A DNA stretch of 64,000 bases from Streptomyces sp. R28 (GTDB lineage: Bacteria > Actinomycetota > Actinomycetes > Streptomycetales > Streptomycetaceae). Positions 44,806-53,322 of the stretch are shown one piece after another. The DNA is taken from NCBI RefSeq assembly GCF_041052385.1, contig NZ_CP163439.1, positions 62,001-126,000 of the forward strand, read 5' to 3'. Numbering within the stretch: position 1 is the first letter of the stretch; each line of letters opens with the position of its first letter. A program made the position numbers and the translations under genes. Under the pieces are notes generated by a model. The model saw only the letters and a program-made list of their open reading frames with translations, had not been told where the DNA came from and made no database searches.

Positions 44806-45696
44806 TCAATCGGCCTCCTGTTCCACCGGCAGCCACAGCTCGGCATCCGCCTCGCTGCCGTCCGCCGACATCCGCATACGAAGGATTTCCGGCCCGGGGC
44901 GGCCCCGGTACGGATTCGATGGGAACCACTCGGTGAACACATCCCGCCACAGCGCCTGGATCGCCTCCGGCGCCGGCCCCGAGGTGGTGAAGACCGCCCA
45001 TGTCCCGGCCGGCACGGGCAGCGTGGCCATGCCCTCCGGCAGGGACGCCGAGGTGACGACCCCGTGGTAGTAGTCGAGTTCGGTACCCTCCGCCCGGCTG
45101 GGATCGAGATCGTCGCAGACCGCGAGGATGCCGTGCGGCTCCTGGTCGGACAGCTTCTCCAGCAGCTCCTTTGCCTGGTCGTCGATCCCGCGGACGAAAT
45201 CGATGATCGCCTGGTTCGGCCCCGAGTGCACGAGCGGCACCCGGGCCTTCGCCCCGACGACGCTGAACTCCGGCTTGTGCACGACGCGGTAGCGCATGCT
45301 GCTGCACCCGTCGACGATGAGGCGGAAGGTCATTCGGGGCTGGGAGCTGAGCGCCGCACCGGTGCGCCGTGCCTCGCCGGGCCCGACGCCGTGCATCGCG
45401 CGGAACGCCCGCGCGAATGCCTCGCCCGAGCCGTATCCGTACCGCACCGCGATCTCCAGCAGCGTCCGCTCCCCGGCCAGTACCTCCGCGCCCGCGACGG
45501 TCAGCCGCCGGCGCCTGATGTACTCCGACAGCGGCATCCCGGCGAGCGCCGAGAACATCCGCCGCAGGTGGTACTCCGAGGTGGCCGCGACCCGCGCCAG
45601 CTCGCCCACGTCGACGGAGCTGTCGAGCTGCCGCTCGATGTGCTCCATGGCCTGATTGAGCCGCTCCAGCACGCTCGCCTCCAAGATCCCGACCAT
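44806..45696 (-). CDS. AraC-family regulator with GyrI-like ligand domain
   Basis: A 296-residue protein: two AraC helix-turn-helix motifs at the N-terminus (SVDVGELARVAATSEYHLRR, EIAVRYGYGSGEAFARAFR) followed by a GyrI-like/effector-binding domain (YRVVHKPEFSVVGAKARVPL, WRDVFTEWFPSNPYRGRPGP) as in Rob/SoxS-like or BmrR-type regulators. It probably senses a hydrophobic molecule and controls the divergent dioxygenase gene 95 bases away. The start at ATG 45696 gives the usual family N-terminus; the frame stays open to 45993, but that part overlaps the dioxygenase and looks non-coding. Confidence 0.85.
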   Translation of the reverse strand: MVGILEASVLERLNQAMEHIERQLDSSVDVGELARVAATSEYHLRRMFSALAGMPLSEYIRRRRLTVAGAEVLAGERTLLEIAVRYGYGSGEAFARAFRAMHGVGPGEARRTGAALSSQPRMTFRLIVDGCSSMRYRVVHKPEFSVVGAKARVPLVHSGPNQAIIDFVRGIDDQAKELLEKLSDQEPHGILAVCDDLDPSRAEGTELDYYHGVVTSASLPEGMATLPVPAGTWAVFTTSGPAPEAIQALWRDVFTEWFPSNPYRGRPGPEILRMRMSADGSEADAELWLPVEQEAD

Positions 45697-45790
45697 CGAT
45701 TCAATCAGGCGCGGCCATGCACGCGCACCCGAGAAAAGCGGTGCGGCAAGTGTCGGGTGACCGGGACGGGCGGCGTCGCACGATGGAGGC

Positions 45791-46642
45791 ATGGACGACA
45801 CGACCTTGGTAACCCGCTTCCTCCGCGACGGCTTCGTCAAGCTGGGGGGCGCCGTCGCGCCCCGCGTGGCCGCGAGCTGCGCGCGGCTGCTGTGGCGGGA
45901 GACGGGCTGCGACCCGGACGCCCCGGAGACGTGGAAGCAGCCCGTGCACTGGGTCGGCGGGATGGCACAGGGACCGTTCGCCGCCGCACCCAACTCCCCG
46001 GCCCTGCACCGGGCGTACGACCTGCTGGTCGGCGCCGGGCGCTGGGAGCCGCGCTACTCGCTCGGCACCTTCCCGCTGCGCTTCCCGCACGAGGAGGAGC
46101 CCGACGACGCGGGCTGGCACATCGAGGGCAGCTACGCGGTGGAGGGCGAGACCTGGCCTTTCACCAACCTCCGCTCACGCGGCCGGGCCCTGCTGATGCT
46201 ATTTCTGTTCAGCGAGGTCGGGGAAGAGGACGCCCCGACTCGGATCCGGGTCGGCTCCCACCTCGACGTGCCGAAGGTGCTGGAGCCGTACGGGGAGGAG
46301 GGCGCGAGCGGCCTGGCCATCGCGCCAGACCTCGTAGCGGCATCCGCCCACCGGCCGCTCGCTCTCGCCACCGGTTCCCCGGGTGACGTCTTCCTGTGCC
46401 ATCCATTCCTGGTACACGCGGCACAGCCGCACCACGGGGTGCGGCCGCGCTTCATGGCCCACCCGCCGCTGATGCCGGCTGCGCCGTACGAACTGGAGCG
46501 GGCCGACGGCGCGTACTCACCCGTGGAGATCGCGATCCGCCGGGGCCTGGGACAGGCCACCTCCGGTCCCGACGGGCAGGACGCCGGTCCCGCCAACCAT
46601 AATGCTCAGCTCCGCCAAGTAGAGCGCTCATCCGCCAACTAG
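45791..46642 (+). CDS. Phytanoyl-CoA dioxygenase (PhyH) family protein
   Basis: A 283-residue Fe(II)/2-oxoglutarate-dependent oxygenase-like protein. Metal ligands: His-x-Glu in WHIEGSY and a distal His in CHPFLVHAAQPHHGVRPRF, whose Arg would bind 2-oxoglutarate. The substrate is unknown. The last residues (NHNAQLRQVERSSAN) are encoded by the right inverted repeat, so the natural C-terminus has been replaced. Divergent from the AraC gene, which probably regulates it. Confidence 0.82.
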   Translation: MDDTTLVTRFLRDGFVKLGGAVAPRVAASCARLLWRETGCDPDAPETWKQPVHWVGGMAQGPFAAAPNSPALHRAYDLLVGAGRWEPRYSLGTFPLRFPHEEEPDDAGWHIEGSYAVEGETWPFTNLRSRGRALLMLFLFSEVGEEDAPTRIRVGSHLDVPKVLEPYGEEGASGLAIAPDLVAASAHRPLALATGSPGDVFLCHPFLVHAAQPHHGVRPRFMAHPPLMPAAPYELERADGAYSPVEIAIRRGLGQATSGPDGQDAGPANHNAQLRQVERSSAN

Positions 46643-46689
46643 CGCGCTCCGTCACATTGGTCCGGGCCTCGCGGCTGTTCGGGGAGGAG

Positions 46690-47214
46690 CTACAGGCCGA
46701 ACTCCAGGTGTGTGATGTCGGTGAAGCGGACTTCCTCCAGCTGGCCGGCGCGGCGGCCGTTGTCCTGGAAGTACACCTCGTTGAGTGCCTCGGCGGCGAT
46801 CTCCTGTAATCCCTGGCCGGTGGCGCCGGCCTCTTGAGCGTCGAAGAGGCGGGCGGCGTACTGCGGCGGCAGCGCCACGGTCAGGTGGCGGGGCCGGTCC
46901 TCGTCGGTGGTGCCGATCGGCACGGTGTAGCCGATCCGGGCCTGGGTGTCGATGACGATGCCGCCGGTGGTCGCCGCCTTCTTTCGCGCCTGGGCGCGGA
47001 TCTGCGGCTGCCACCGTGCCTTGACCTCGCGTTCCGGGCTGGCGGCGAGGCCCGGGCGGGGCTTCTTGACCTGGTCCTTGACGTACCGTTCGACGGTGCG
47101 CTGGGAGATGCGCAGCATCCGGGCGACGGCCTCGGTGCCCCTGAGCTGCTTGACCAGGTACCGCATCTGCGTGGCCCCACTCTTGGGCGCCGGGCGAGTG
47201 AACGCCTTCTGCAC
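46690..47214 (-). CDS. tpg: Telomere terminal protein Tpg
   Basis: A 174-residue protein matching the Streptomyces telomere terminal protein, which is covalently attached to the 5' ends of linear chromosomes and plasmids and primes end-patching. Seen: AFTRPAPKS, MRYLVKQLRGTEAVARML, a helix-turn-helix RISQRTVERYVKDQVKKPRP, EREVKARWQPQIRAQARKKA, TGGIVIDTQARIGY and FQDNGRRAGQLEEV. GTG 47214 is used; the conserved N-terminal extension (LFGDGLDAAV) lies upstream in frame but without a good start codon, so the 5' end may be damaged. No tap gene, its usual partner, is visible upstream. Confidence 0.88.
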   Translation of the reverse strand: MQKAFTRPAPKSGATQMRYLVKQLRGTEAVARMLRISQRTVERYVKDQVKKPRPGLAASPEREVKARWQPQIRAQARKKAATTGGIVIDTQARIGYTVPIGTTDEDRPRHLTVALPPQYAARLFDAQEAGATGQGLQEIAAEALNEVYFQDNGRRAGQLEEVRFTDITHLEFGL

Positions 47215-47258
47215 CGCGGCGTCCAGGCCGTCCCCGAACAGGCCATCATCGCCCTCAC

Positions 47259-47560
47259 CTACTCTCCGTTGTCGGCGTCGGGGAGGACTTCGTGGGCTGG
47301 GAGCCGCCCGTCGGCGGCGACCGTGCGCTGGGCGTGGTTGATTTTCCGATCTCCGAGGGCCGCTGGAAGGTGCTTTAGTACGTCCTGCCTGGCTTCGTCC
47401 ACGAGAAAGGACAGTGCTTCGGCGGTGCTTCGGGAGGCGTTCGGCCGTCTCCGCCTGGTGAGATATTCATGAGCTTCAACAGCGCTGAGCTCTGTCCCAG
47501 CAATGCTGTCGAGTTGCGGATCCGCGCTGTCGAGCACGAGCTCAATCAGAGGGCGTGACC
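47259..47560 (-). CDS. Hypothetical protein
   Basis: A frame reading SRPLIELVLDSADPQLDSIA, EAHEYLTRRRRPNASRSTA and HAQRTVAADGRLPAHEVLP to a stop at 47259. The helical, charged composition looks coding, but no start codon is convincing and the 5' end overlaps the acetyltransferase. Possibly a gene fragment. No family recognised. Confidence 0.3.
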
Positions 47561-48081
47561 GGGGGCCGCATGCCGAGCCACTGCTCAGCGTCCCAGGCAT
47601 GGAACCGCTCTACCTCGGTGAACCCCAGTTTTGCCGCGAGGCGCATCGAGCCGACGTTTGCCACCTGGGTGGCGAGCACCACCGGCTCGCCGGGAAGGAC
47701 GCCGTCGAACCAGTCGAGTACCGCCGCGCACGCCTCGGCGGCATACCCGAATCCCCACACTCGCGGCAGGAACAGATAGCCGAGATCGATCTTCCCCGCG
47801 GCAGCCGGGCGACGATGCTCCGGTGCTCTCCTGAGCAGGATCTGGCCGATCATCGCCCCGTCCAGATCAACGACGAAACTCCCGGGCCACCGCTCGGGCA
47901 CCCCGGGCAACTCGCGCTCAAGCTCGTCCCGCGGCCGGGGGCCGCCGAGGTAGGTGTGCACCTCTGGCGACGCCAGCAGCTCGACGAACGCCGCACGGTC
48001 ACCGGCCTCGGGCTCACGGAGCACGAGCCTGTCGGTCCTGATCGGGGCAGGTGGCCAGGCGACGGGTCCGAGCTCAGTCAT
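47542..48081 (-). CDS. RimJ/RimL-type GNAT acetyltransferase
   Basis: A 179-residue GNAT of the RimJ/RimL subgroup: IRTDRLVLREPEAGDRAAFV at the start, the acetyl-CoA region KIDLGYLFLPRVWGFGYAAE and the C-terminal VANVGSMRLAAKLGFTEVER. The family acetylates protein N-termini or small amines; the substrate here is unknown. ATG 48081 (MTELGP) is preferred over ATG 48093. It lies 126 bases from a strong tandem hairpin. Confidence 0.87.
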   Translation of the reverse strand: MTELGPVAWPPAPIRTDRLVLREPEAGDRAAFVELLASPEVHTYLGGPRPRDELERELPGVPERWPGSFVVDLDGAMIGQILLRRAPEHRRPAAAGKIDLGYLFLPRVWGFGYAAEACAAVLDWFDGVLPGEPVVLATQVANVGSMRLAAKLGFTEVERFHAWDAEQWLGMRPPVTPSD

Positions 48082-48206
48082 GCCGGCACCCAATCAGCAG
48101 GCTCGGCAGCGATCAAGACTCGCAAGTGGCGGGCCACCTCCCGAAGCGCCATACATCTGCTCTCGGGAATCGTCTGGCGGGTGGTGGGTTGCCGACCAGC
48201 GCGGTT

Positions 48207-48281
48207 GCCAGGTTGTTTGAGACCGCCTGCGGCCAGCGTTCTCAAACAACCTGGCTTTCGCGGTCGTCTCGTTCGCGAAAG
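48207..48281. repeat. Tandem perfect hairpins
   Basis: A 16-bp perfect stem (48207-48222 with 48240-48255, 17-base loop) shares its last base with an 8-bp stem CTTTCGCG/CGCGAAAG (48255-48262 with 48274-48281). They may be transcription terminators or a small IS relic. The stretch 48282-48576 to the right has no gene. Confidence 0.75.
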
Positions 48282-48576
48282 ATGACAGGACCGCCAAAGT
48301 CGCCAACGGTATCCGCCGGAGATCGCCGTTCTCCATGGTGCGGCGATGTGGAAAGCCCCGAACCCGCCCTCGCCGCCTCGGATCTGCACGGTGGTGATGT
48401 GCTGTGCGATGTGCACCTTTACCTGTACGCGGTGCTGAGCTGCACTGTTGATGGGGAGTCGAACCCCCGCGTTGCTCTTCACGCGCCAGGAGTGGGCTGG
48501 GAAACCGCCAGCCCTCGGTGTGTGCACGCCTCCGAAGCCGCTACCTGCTCCACATCGTCCCGATCGGCCGGACTGG

Positions 48577-49068
48577 TCAGTCCAGCAGATCGACCTCCCA
48601 GTTCGTGCGCTGGATCCGCACATCGACCTCGCGGATCTCCTGGGCGAGTGCATCCGCCTGACCGCGCAGTTCCGCGACCGGAAGCGCGGAAAGCATCATC
48701 AACTCGGACCTAAGCTGCCGGCCGTATCCCCGCTCGCCCTTACCCGCCGCCGCGTCCGCCGCTGCGGTGACCACGGAGTGACGCAACCGCAGGACGTCCC
48801 GACGTGCGAGGGCATCGGTAAGTGTGCCGTCCGGAACCATCGCCACGGTGGCATTGGTCCGGTTGATCCGCCGGATCAACGATTCCAGATTGTTCAGCAC
48901 CTCACCGGCCTCAGCCAACAGCTGAGCTGCATCCTCGGCGGGTGTCTCCCCCTCCTGGTACCGCGCACTACTGACGACGCGCGCTCGCAGTTGTTCCACA
49001 CGGCGCGTTGCCTCCGCACGTTCTGCCAGTGCCTCAGCAAGCTTCACTGTCTCCACGTCCCCCTCCAT
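48577..49068 (-). CDS. DIP1984-family (septicolysin-like) protein
   Basis: A 163-residue, almost entirely helical, charged protein with coiled-coil character (MEGDVETVKLAEALAERAEA, LEQL-type heptads, NNLESLIRRINRTNATVAM, AQEIREVDVRIQRTNWEVDL). The NRTNATV and QRTNWEVDL segments are hallmarks of the DIP1984 family, whose function is unknown. The start is ATG 49068; the longer frame to 49347 is low-complexity. Isolated, with a hairpin at 49238-49255 upstream. Confidence 0.8.
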   Translation of the reverse strand: MEGDVETVKLAEALAERAEATRRVEQLRARVVSSARYQEGETPAEDAAQLLAEAGEVLNNLESLIRRINRTNATVAMVPDGTLTDALARRDVLRLRHSVVTAAADAAAGKGERGYGRQLRSELMMLSALPVAELRGQADALAQEIREVDVRIQRTNWEVDLLD

Positions 49069-49410
49069 GAGCCCGCACGAGTATACGAGCGCGAACCAGC
49101 TCGTACGTACCCGGCTTTTCATCCGCCGGAGCCCTGACCAGCCACTGGAGTGAGGGCGGGCAGGCGCGCCGAGGGCAACGAAAGAGAATCCGGCAGTACG
49201 AACGAGAACGAAGGGGAATCCGACAGTCTCAGCGCGACAGGACATGCGTGTCCTGGCGCAGCGAAGTTGGCTGTGGATCTCGCTCTGAGCTGGAGCTTTG
49301 CCAGTAGTGCGAGACTGCCATGGCTCGGGAGAGGCTCCACCGATCAAGGCAGCGCGGCGGTCTCGGACCAGCGGCCCCGGCCGGGTACCACCGCTCGCGT
49401 CGGGCGGTCT

Positions 49411-50592
49411 TCAGTTCAGGCTCCGGGCCCGGCGGCGGCGCGCGATGAGGAGCGTGCCCGCACCCGTGACCACTGCCGCGGCAGCCGCGCCCGCGACGGG
49501 CAGTGTCGAGGAGCCGGTCTCTGCCAGGTAGCCGCCGTTCGCCGCCGGCCCGGCGTCGCCGGTCGACGACGACTCGCCGGCCGAGCTGTTCGAGCCATTG
49601 GTCGGGCTGCCCGTCGGGCCTGTCGACCCTCCGCCCGTGACCTCCAGTGTGATGTCGGCCTTGTCGTTGGCCTTGTTGGGGTCGAACGGCCGCGCTTCGG
49701 TGCTCAGCGCCACCGCGCCCTTGGCGTCCGCCACCCGCTTGTCGATCTTCAGCTCGAAGGTGTAGGTCTCTTGGCTGCCCTCATTGAGCGACCGCATGCC
49801 GCAGACGTACGCCTCACCCTTGGCCCGGCAGAACTGGCCGCGCTGGACGACGGACGTTCCGGCGGGAGGTGTGATCAAGACCTTGACGACCCGATCCCCT
49901 TCCTCGGGCCAAACCCAGGCGGGCCCGGCGTTGGTGAACTTCACCTTCATCGTCACCGTGTCACCGACGCTCCCCTTCAACGCGGCACCCGTCACCTGGT
50001 AGTCGGCCGTGTTGACCGAGGTGACGGACACATTGACAATTCCCGCGGACCCCTCGCCCCCGGGCTGCCCCTCGATCAGTCTCACCGCCGGTGCGGTTCC
50101 CGCCACCGGTGGTGTGCCGTTGTCGTCAGGCCAGGGTTCGACGTCCTCGACGCGTACGCGCAGCTCGTCGTTGAGCGCACGGTCCAGTACCGCGACACGG
50201 AGAGGGGTCTCGGGTGTGTAGACGACGCCCGGCTCCACAGCCTGGTCGAACGCGCACACCGCTGTCCATCTCTCGGGCATCTCGTCGTAGGGCCGGACGT
50301 GTTGTACCAGGCAGTTGGAGGGAACGTCCGCGAAGTCGAGTCCCCGGGTGACGGAGTAGGAGACCCACACCTTCTCGGCGGCTCCGATGCCCTTGTTCGC
50401 CACGGTGACCGGCAGATCGAAGCTGCTCCCCGGTTTCACCCCGTCGATAGCCTCGATGCCTCCGACTACCAATTCGGGTGCGGTTTCACCGCCGTAGGCG
50501 GCGGGAGCCGCGGCCAGCGCGATCAGGCCGACAGCGCCGAGGGCGGCGACAGCGCCACGCGAGGCGCGATGGTTGTTTGGGCGTATCGGCAT
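49411..50592 (-). CDS. Sortase-anchored surface protein (LAETG)
   Basis: A 393-residue secreted protein. Signal peptide: HRASRGAVAALGAVGLIALA with cleavage after AAPAAYGG. The body has two or three CARDB/DUF11-like beta domains (LPVTVANKGIGAAEKVWVSY, MKVKFTNAGPAWVWPEEGDR). The C-terminus has a Gly/Ser/Thr-rich stalk, the sorting motif LAETG, a hydrophobic helix and a basic RRRRARS tail, typical of sortase E substrates. It is probably exposed on the cell wall; the binding function is unknown. It stands alone on the minus strand. 50593-50904 has no gene. Confidence 0.9.
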   Translation of the reverse strand: MPIRPNNHRASRGAVAALGAVGLIALAAAPAAYGGETAPELVVGGIEAIDGVKPGSSFDLPVTVANKGIGAAEKVWVSYSVTRGLDFADVPSNCLVQHVRPYDEMPERWTAVCAFDQAVEPGVVYTPETPLRVAVLDRALNDELRVRVEDVEPWPDDNGTPPVAGTAPAVRLIEGQPGGEGSAGIVNVSVTSVNTADYQVTGAALKGSVGDTVTMKVKFTNAGPAWVWPEEGDRVVKVLITPPAGTSVVQRGQFCRAKGEAYVCGMRSLNEGSQETYTFELKIDKRVADAKGAVALSTEARPFDPNKANDKADITLEVTGGGSTGPTGSPTNGSNSSAGESSSTGDAGPAANGGYLAETGSSTLPVAGAAAAAVVTGAGTLLIARRRRARSLN

Positions 50593-50904
50593 GGAGACAT
50601 CCTCTGTTGGGACGCAGACGAACGGAACGGTGCCTTCCAGAAGACCAGTCCTTCGATCGCTAGACTCTTGCCGATCTCGGAGGGTTGCATGGCCGGTGCC
50701 TCCTCCGCCTTGCGATCACATCTATCGGACGCCGTGAGCCCCGCGCCGGTGTCGGCACCGATTGCCGGTGCGAGGTCATCGGAGACGGATCGGTCGCCCA
50801 CCGGCTGAGCCACTGTGTCCCGCCAACTGACGTGCGCACCCGCCCGATCAAGCGCTCAGTCTCAATCAGCCCCTGCCGACACCACGCTTTGCAAGCGCTG
50901 GCAG

Positions 50905-51305
50905 AACAAGGTGGATCGACGCTCATCACCGTGTCCGAGACGGGAGTTGAGCGGTCGGTCGAGTGTGGGAACATCGCCGTGGATCGTGTCGGATGAGCTG
51001 TGGGAACGCATTGAAACCGCTGCTGCCGCAGCGTGAGCGACACTTTCGGTACCCGGGCCGCAAGCCGTTTTCCAGACCGGGAGGTGCTGGGCGGAATCCT
51101 GTACGTGCTGCACACCGGGGATCCAGTGGGAGTACCTGCCCAAGGAACTGGACTTCGGCTCCGGGATGACCCGCTGGCGCAGTCTGCGGGGCTGGAACGA
51201 AGCCGACGTGTGGCAGCGGCTTCACGAAGTCCTGCTCGCCGAACTGAACGCCGCGGCGAAGCTCGACTGGTCCCGCTGTTTAATCGACTCCTCCCATGTC
51301 CGGGC
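50905..51305 (+). mobile_element. IS5 relic, 5' half
   Basis: Plus-strand remains of orfA of the same IS5 type as copies A and B: TSPWIVSDELWER in pieces across frameshifts, then WQRLHEVLLAELNAAAKLDW and SRCLIDSSHVRAG. It stops where orfB should begin. The matching 3' end lies at 56735-56880, also on the plus strand. Confidence 0.8.
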
Positions 51306-51337
51306 GGGGACTCATGGGACATGGCCCGGCACCCGGC

Positions 51338-52000
51338 TCAGGTTCCGGGGAGGATACGGCGCGTTTCGTAGGCCCACATCGCGATCTCGACCCGGTTGCG
51401 GGCGCCGAGTTTGGCCATCAGGCTGGCCAGATGCGTCTTCACCGTGCTGAGGCTGATGTGCAGTGCATCGGCGATCTCGGTGTTGGTCAGCCCGCGAGCG
51501 ACGGCGAGGAGCACCTGCTCCTCGCGGGCGGTGACGGGGGCGACCGGCTGGGCCACGGGCCGGCCGGCGGGCAGGTCCGCGAATGCCTGAAGCAGACGGA
51601 CGGTGACGCTGGGCGCGATGAGCGCCTCACCATCGGACGCCGACCGTACGGCCTGCGCCAGAAGGTCCGGTCCCGTGTCCTTGAGGAGGAATCCGCGGGC
51701 GCCGGCACGCAGTGAGCCGTAGACGTACTCGTCGAGGTCGAACGTGGTGATGACGACCACGGCCAGCGGGTCGGCCACGCCCGGGCCGGCGACCAGCCGG
51801 GTGGCCTCGAGCCCGTCGAGTACGGGCATGCGGATGTCGAACAGGCAGACGTCGGGGCGTAGTTCGCGGGCCAGACGTACCGCTTCCCGCCCGTCGGCGG
51901 CCTCGCCGACCACCTCGATGCCGGGCTGGGCGTTCAGTATGATCCGCAACCCGGTGCGGATGATCGTCTGGTCGTCAGCGACGAGGACGCGAATGGACAC
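51338..52000 (-). CDS. NarL-family response regulator
   Basis: A 220-residue response regulator: a receiver with the acidic pocket VLVADDQ and phosphoacceptor Asp in VCLFDIRMPVLDG, then a LuxR-type helix-turn-helix (VTAREEQVLLAVARGLTNTE, STVKTHLASLMAKLGARNRV). GTG 52000 overlaps the kinase gene's 3' end by 26 bases, so they are co-transcribed. Its partner is the kinase upstream; the divergent MMPL transporter is a likely target. Confidence 0.92.
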   Translation of the reverse strand: MSIRVLVADDQTIIRTGLRIILNAQPGIEVVGEAADGREAVRLARELRPDVCLFDIRMPVLDGLEATRLVAGPGVADPLAVVVITTFDLDEYVYGSLRAGARGFLLKDTGPDLLAQAVRSASDGEALIAPSVTVRLLQAFADLPAGRPVAQPVAPVTAREEQVLLAVARGLTNTEIADALHISLSTVKTHLASLMAKLGARNRVEIAMWAYETRRILPGT

Positions 52001-53147
52001 CGCTCTCGCTCCTCGCTTTCGGCAGTTCGGCTTCGACATGCCAGCCCCGGTCAGTACCCGGGCCGGCTCGTAGTGTGCCGCCGAGCAGGGTCGCGCGCTC
52101 GCGCAGTCCGGTAAGTCCGTATCCGTCGCGACCCCGGCCGGTGCGCCGGCCGTTGTCGCGCACACTCACCCGTACCGTGTGCCGTTCCGCAGCGACCCGA
52201 ACGACGAGCTCGGTCGCGTCGACCGCATGGCGCAGCGCGTTGGTCACCGACTCCTGCACGATCCGGTAGACGGCCGCGTCCACGGCCGGGGGCAGCGCGT
52301 CCAGTTCGCCGTCGAGCCCCAGGTCGACCCTGAGGCGACCACCCGGGGTGCGCACCAGGCACTCCAGATCCGCGACTCCGGCAGGGGGCGCCAGCTCGGC
52401 GCCGACCCCGCGGTCGCGCAGCGCGGCGACCATGGCACGCATTTCCTCCAGCGTGCGCGCCCCTTCCTCCTCGACCCCCTCCAGCGCCTTGACGGCGGCA
52501 GACGGGTCGGCGCCCGCAAGCACCCCGCCCGCCTGGGCGATGATCACCATGGCCGACACGTGGTGGGCCACCGTGTCGTGCAGTTCCCGGGCGAGCTGCT
52601 CGCGCTCGCGGGAGCGCACCTGCTCCAACTGCCGCTCGCGAGCGGTCACCCAGAACCGCACGGCAGCCCCGACCACGCCGGGCAGCAGCAGGAAGACGAA
52701 GCCCACGACGTTCTCGACGACCGGCGTCTCGTCCGTGACGGAGCAGAGCGCGCCGGCCGTGAGGATCACCGCGCCGCCCAGCACGATCTCGCGTCCCGAT
52801 CCCCACCGGGGCAGCGCGTACACCAGCACGAGCATGACCGCGCCGGTGTACAGGCCGACGGGCTCGCGCGGAGCGGCGACCAGCGAGGCCACCTGAAGCA
52901 GGATCACCGAGCCGAACGCCAGCGTGACCGTCGCCAGGGGGCGGGTCCGGCGCCACAGGGGCAGCAGGCACAGCCATACGGCGAACACCACCGCCACCGG
53001 CCGCCACACGACGTTCTCACGCAGGGTGGCCTCCAGCACCACACCGCCCAGGCCCGCGGCGAGCAGCACCCAGTCCCGCCACGCCCGGGCGGGCGCGTCG
53101 GGCGGACGGGGTTCGGTCCACAGGGTTCGCAGGTCTTCTCGCAGCAC
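51975..53147 (-). CDS. NarL-type sensor histidine kinase
   Basis: A 390-residue membrane kinase: about five or six hydrophobic N-terminal helices (WVLLAAGLGGVVLEATL, VAVVFAVWLCLLPLWRR and following), then a HisKA_3 box ARELHDTVAHHVSAMVIIAQ with the phospho-His, and a C-terminal ATPase domain (VQESVTNALRHAVDATELVV, DNGRRTGRGRDGYGLTGLRE). Probably senses membrane or cell-envelope stress. Divergent from the MMPL gene across a 175-base promoter region. Confidence 0.92.
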   Translation of the reverse strand: MLREDLRTLWTEPRPPDAPARAWRDWVLLAAGLGGVVLEATLRENVVWRPVAVVFAVWLCLLPLWRRTRPLATVTLAFGSVILLQVASLVAAPREPVGLYTGAVMLVLVYALPRWGSGREIVLGGAVILTAGALCSVTDETPVVENVVGFVFLLLPGVVGAAVRFWVTARERQLEQVRSREREQLARELHDTVAHHVSAMVIIAQAGGVLAGADPSAAVKALEGVEEEGARTLEEMRAMVAALRDRGVGAELAPPAGVADLECLVRTPGGRLRVDLGLDGELDALPPAVDAAVYRIVQESVTNALRHAVDATELVVRVAAERHTVRVSVRDNGRRTGRGRDGYGLTGLRERATLLGGTLRAGPGTDRGWHVEAELPKARSESGVHSRPRR

Positions 53148-53322
53148 GGTTCTCAGCGTAGAGACCGCGGCGTGCCGCGCATCGGCCGAAAGGACGGTTC
53201 GTCACTCCGCCCCGGGGCCGACGGATCCGCGGCCCGCGGACCGATGCCGCGGAGCGCCGCGGCGACGAGCCTCGGCATCGGCGGCCGTACAAGGACGGCC
53301 GACGAGGTGGTTGGAGGACCCG

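Larger units (their letters stand above)
44664..46656. mobile_element. Inverted-repeat-bounded unit carrying AraC and PhyH genes
   Basis: The 65-base sequences 44664-44728 and 46592-46656 are inverted copies matching at 59 of 65 positions (blocks GAGCGCGCTAGT, GGCGGATGAGCGCT, GGCGGAGCTGAGC, TGGTTGGC). Between them lie a divergent regulator and a dioxygenase but no transposase. It may be a non-autonomous transposable unit. Confidence 0.65.

Noticed and set aside
44806..45993. AraC gene extended to 45993
   Set aside because: The extension overlaps the divergent PhyH coding sequence and has no domain; ATG 45696 gives a normal AraC start.
48430..48480. tRNA T-arm-like sequence (GGGGGTTCGACTCCCC on the minus strand)
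   Set aside because: No pairing acceptor stem, D-arm or anticodon arm could be found upstream, so it is not a tRNA; at most a tRNA-end relic.
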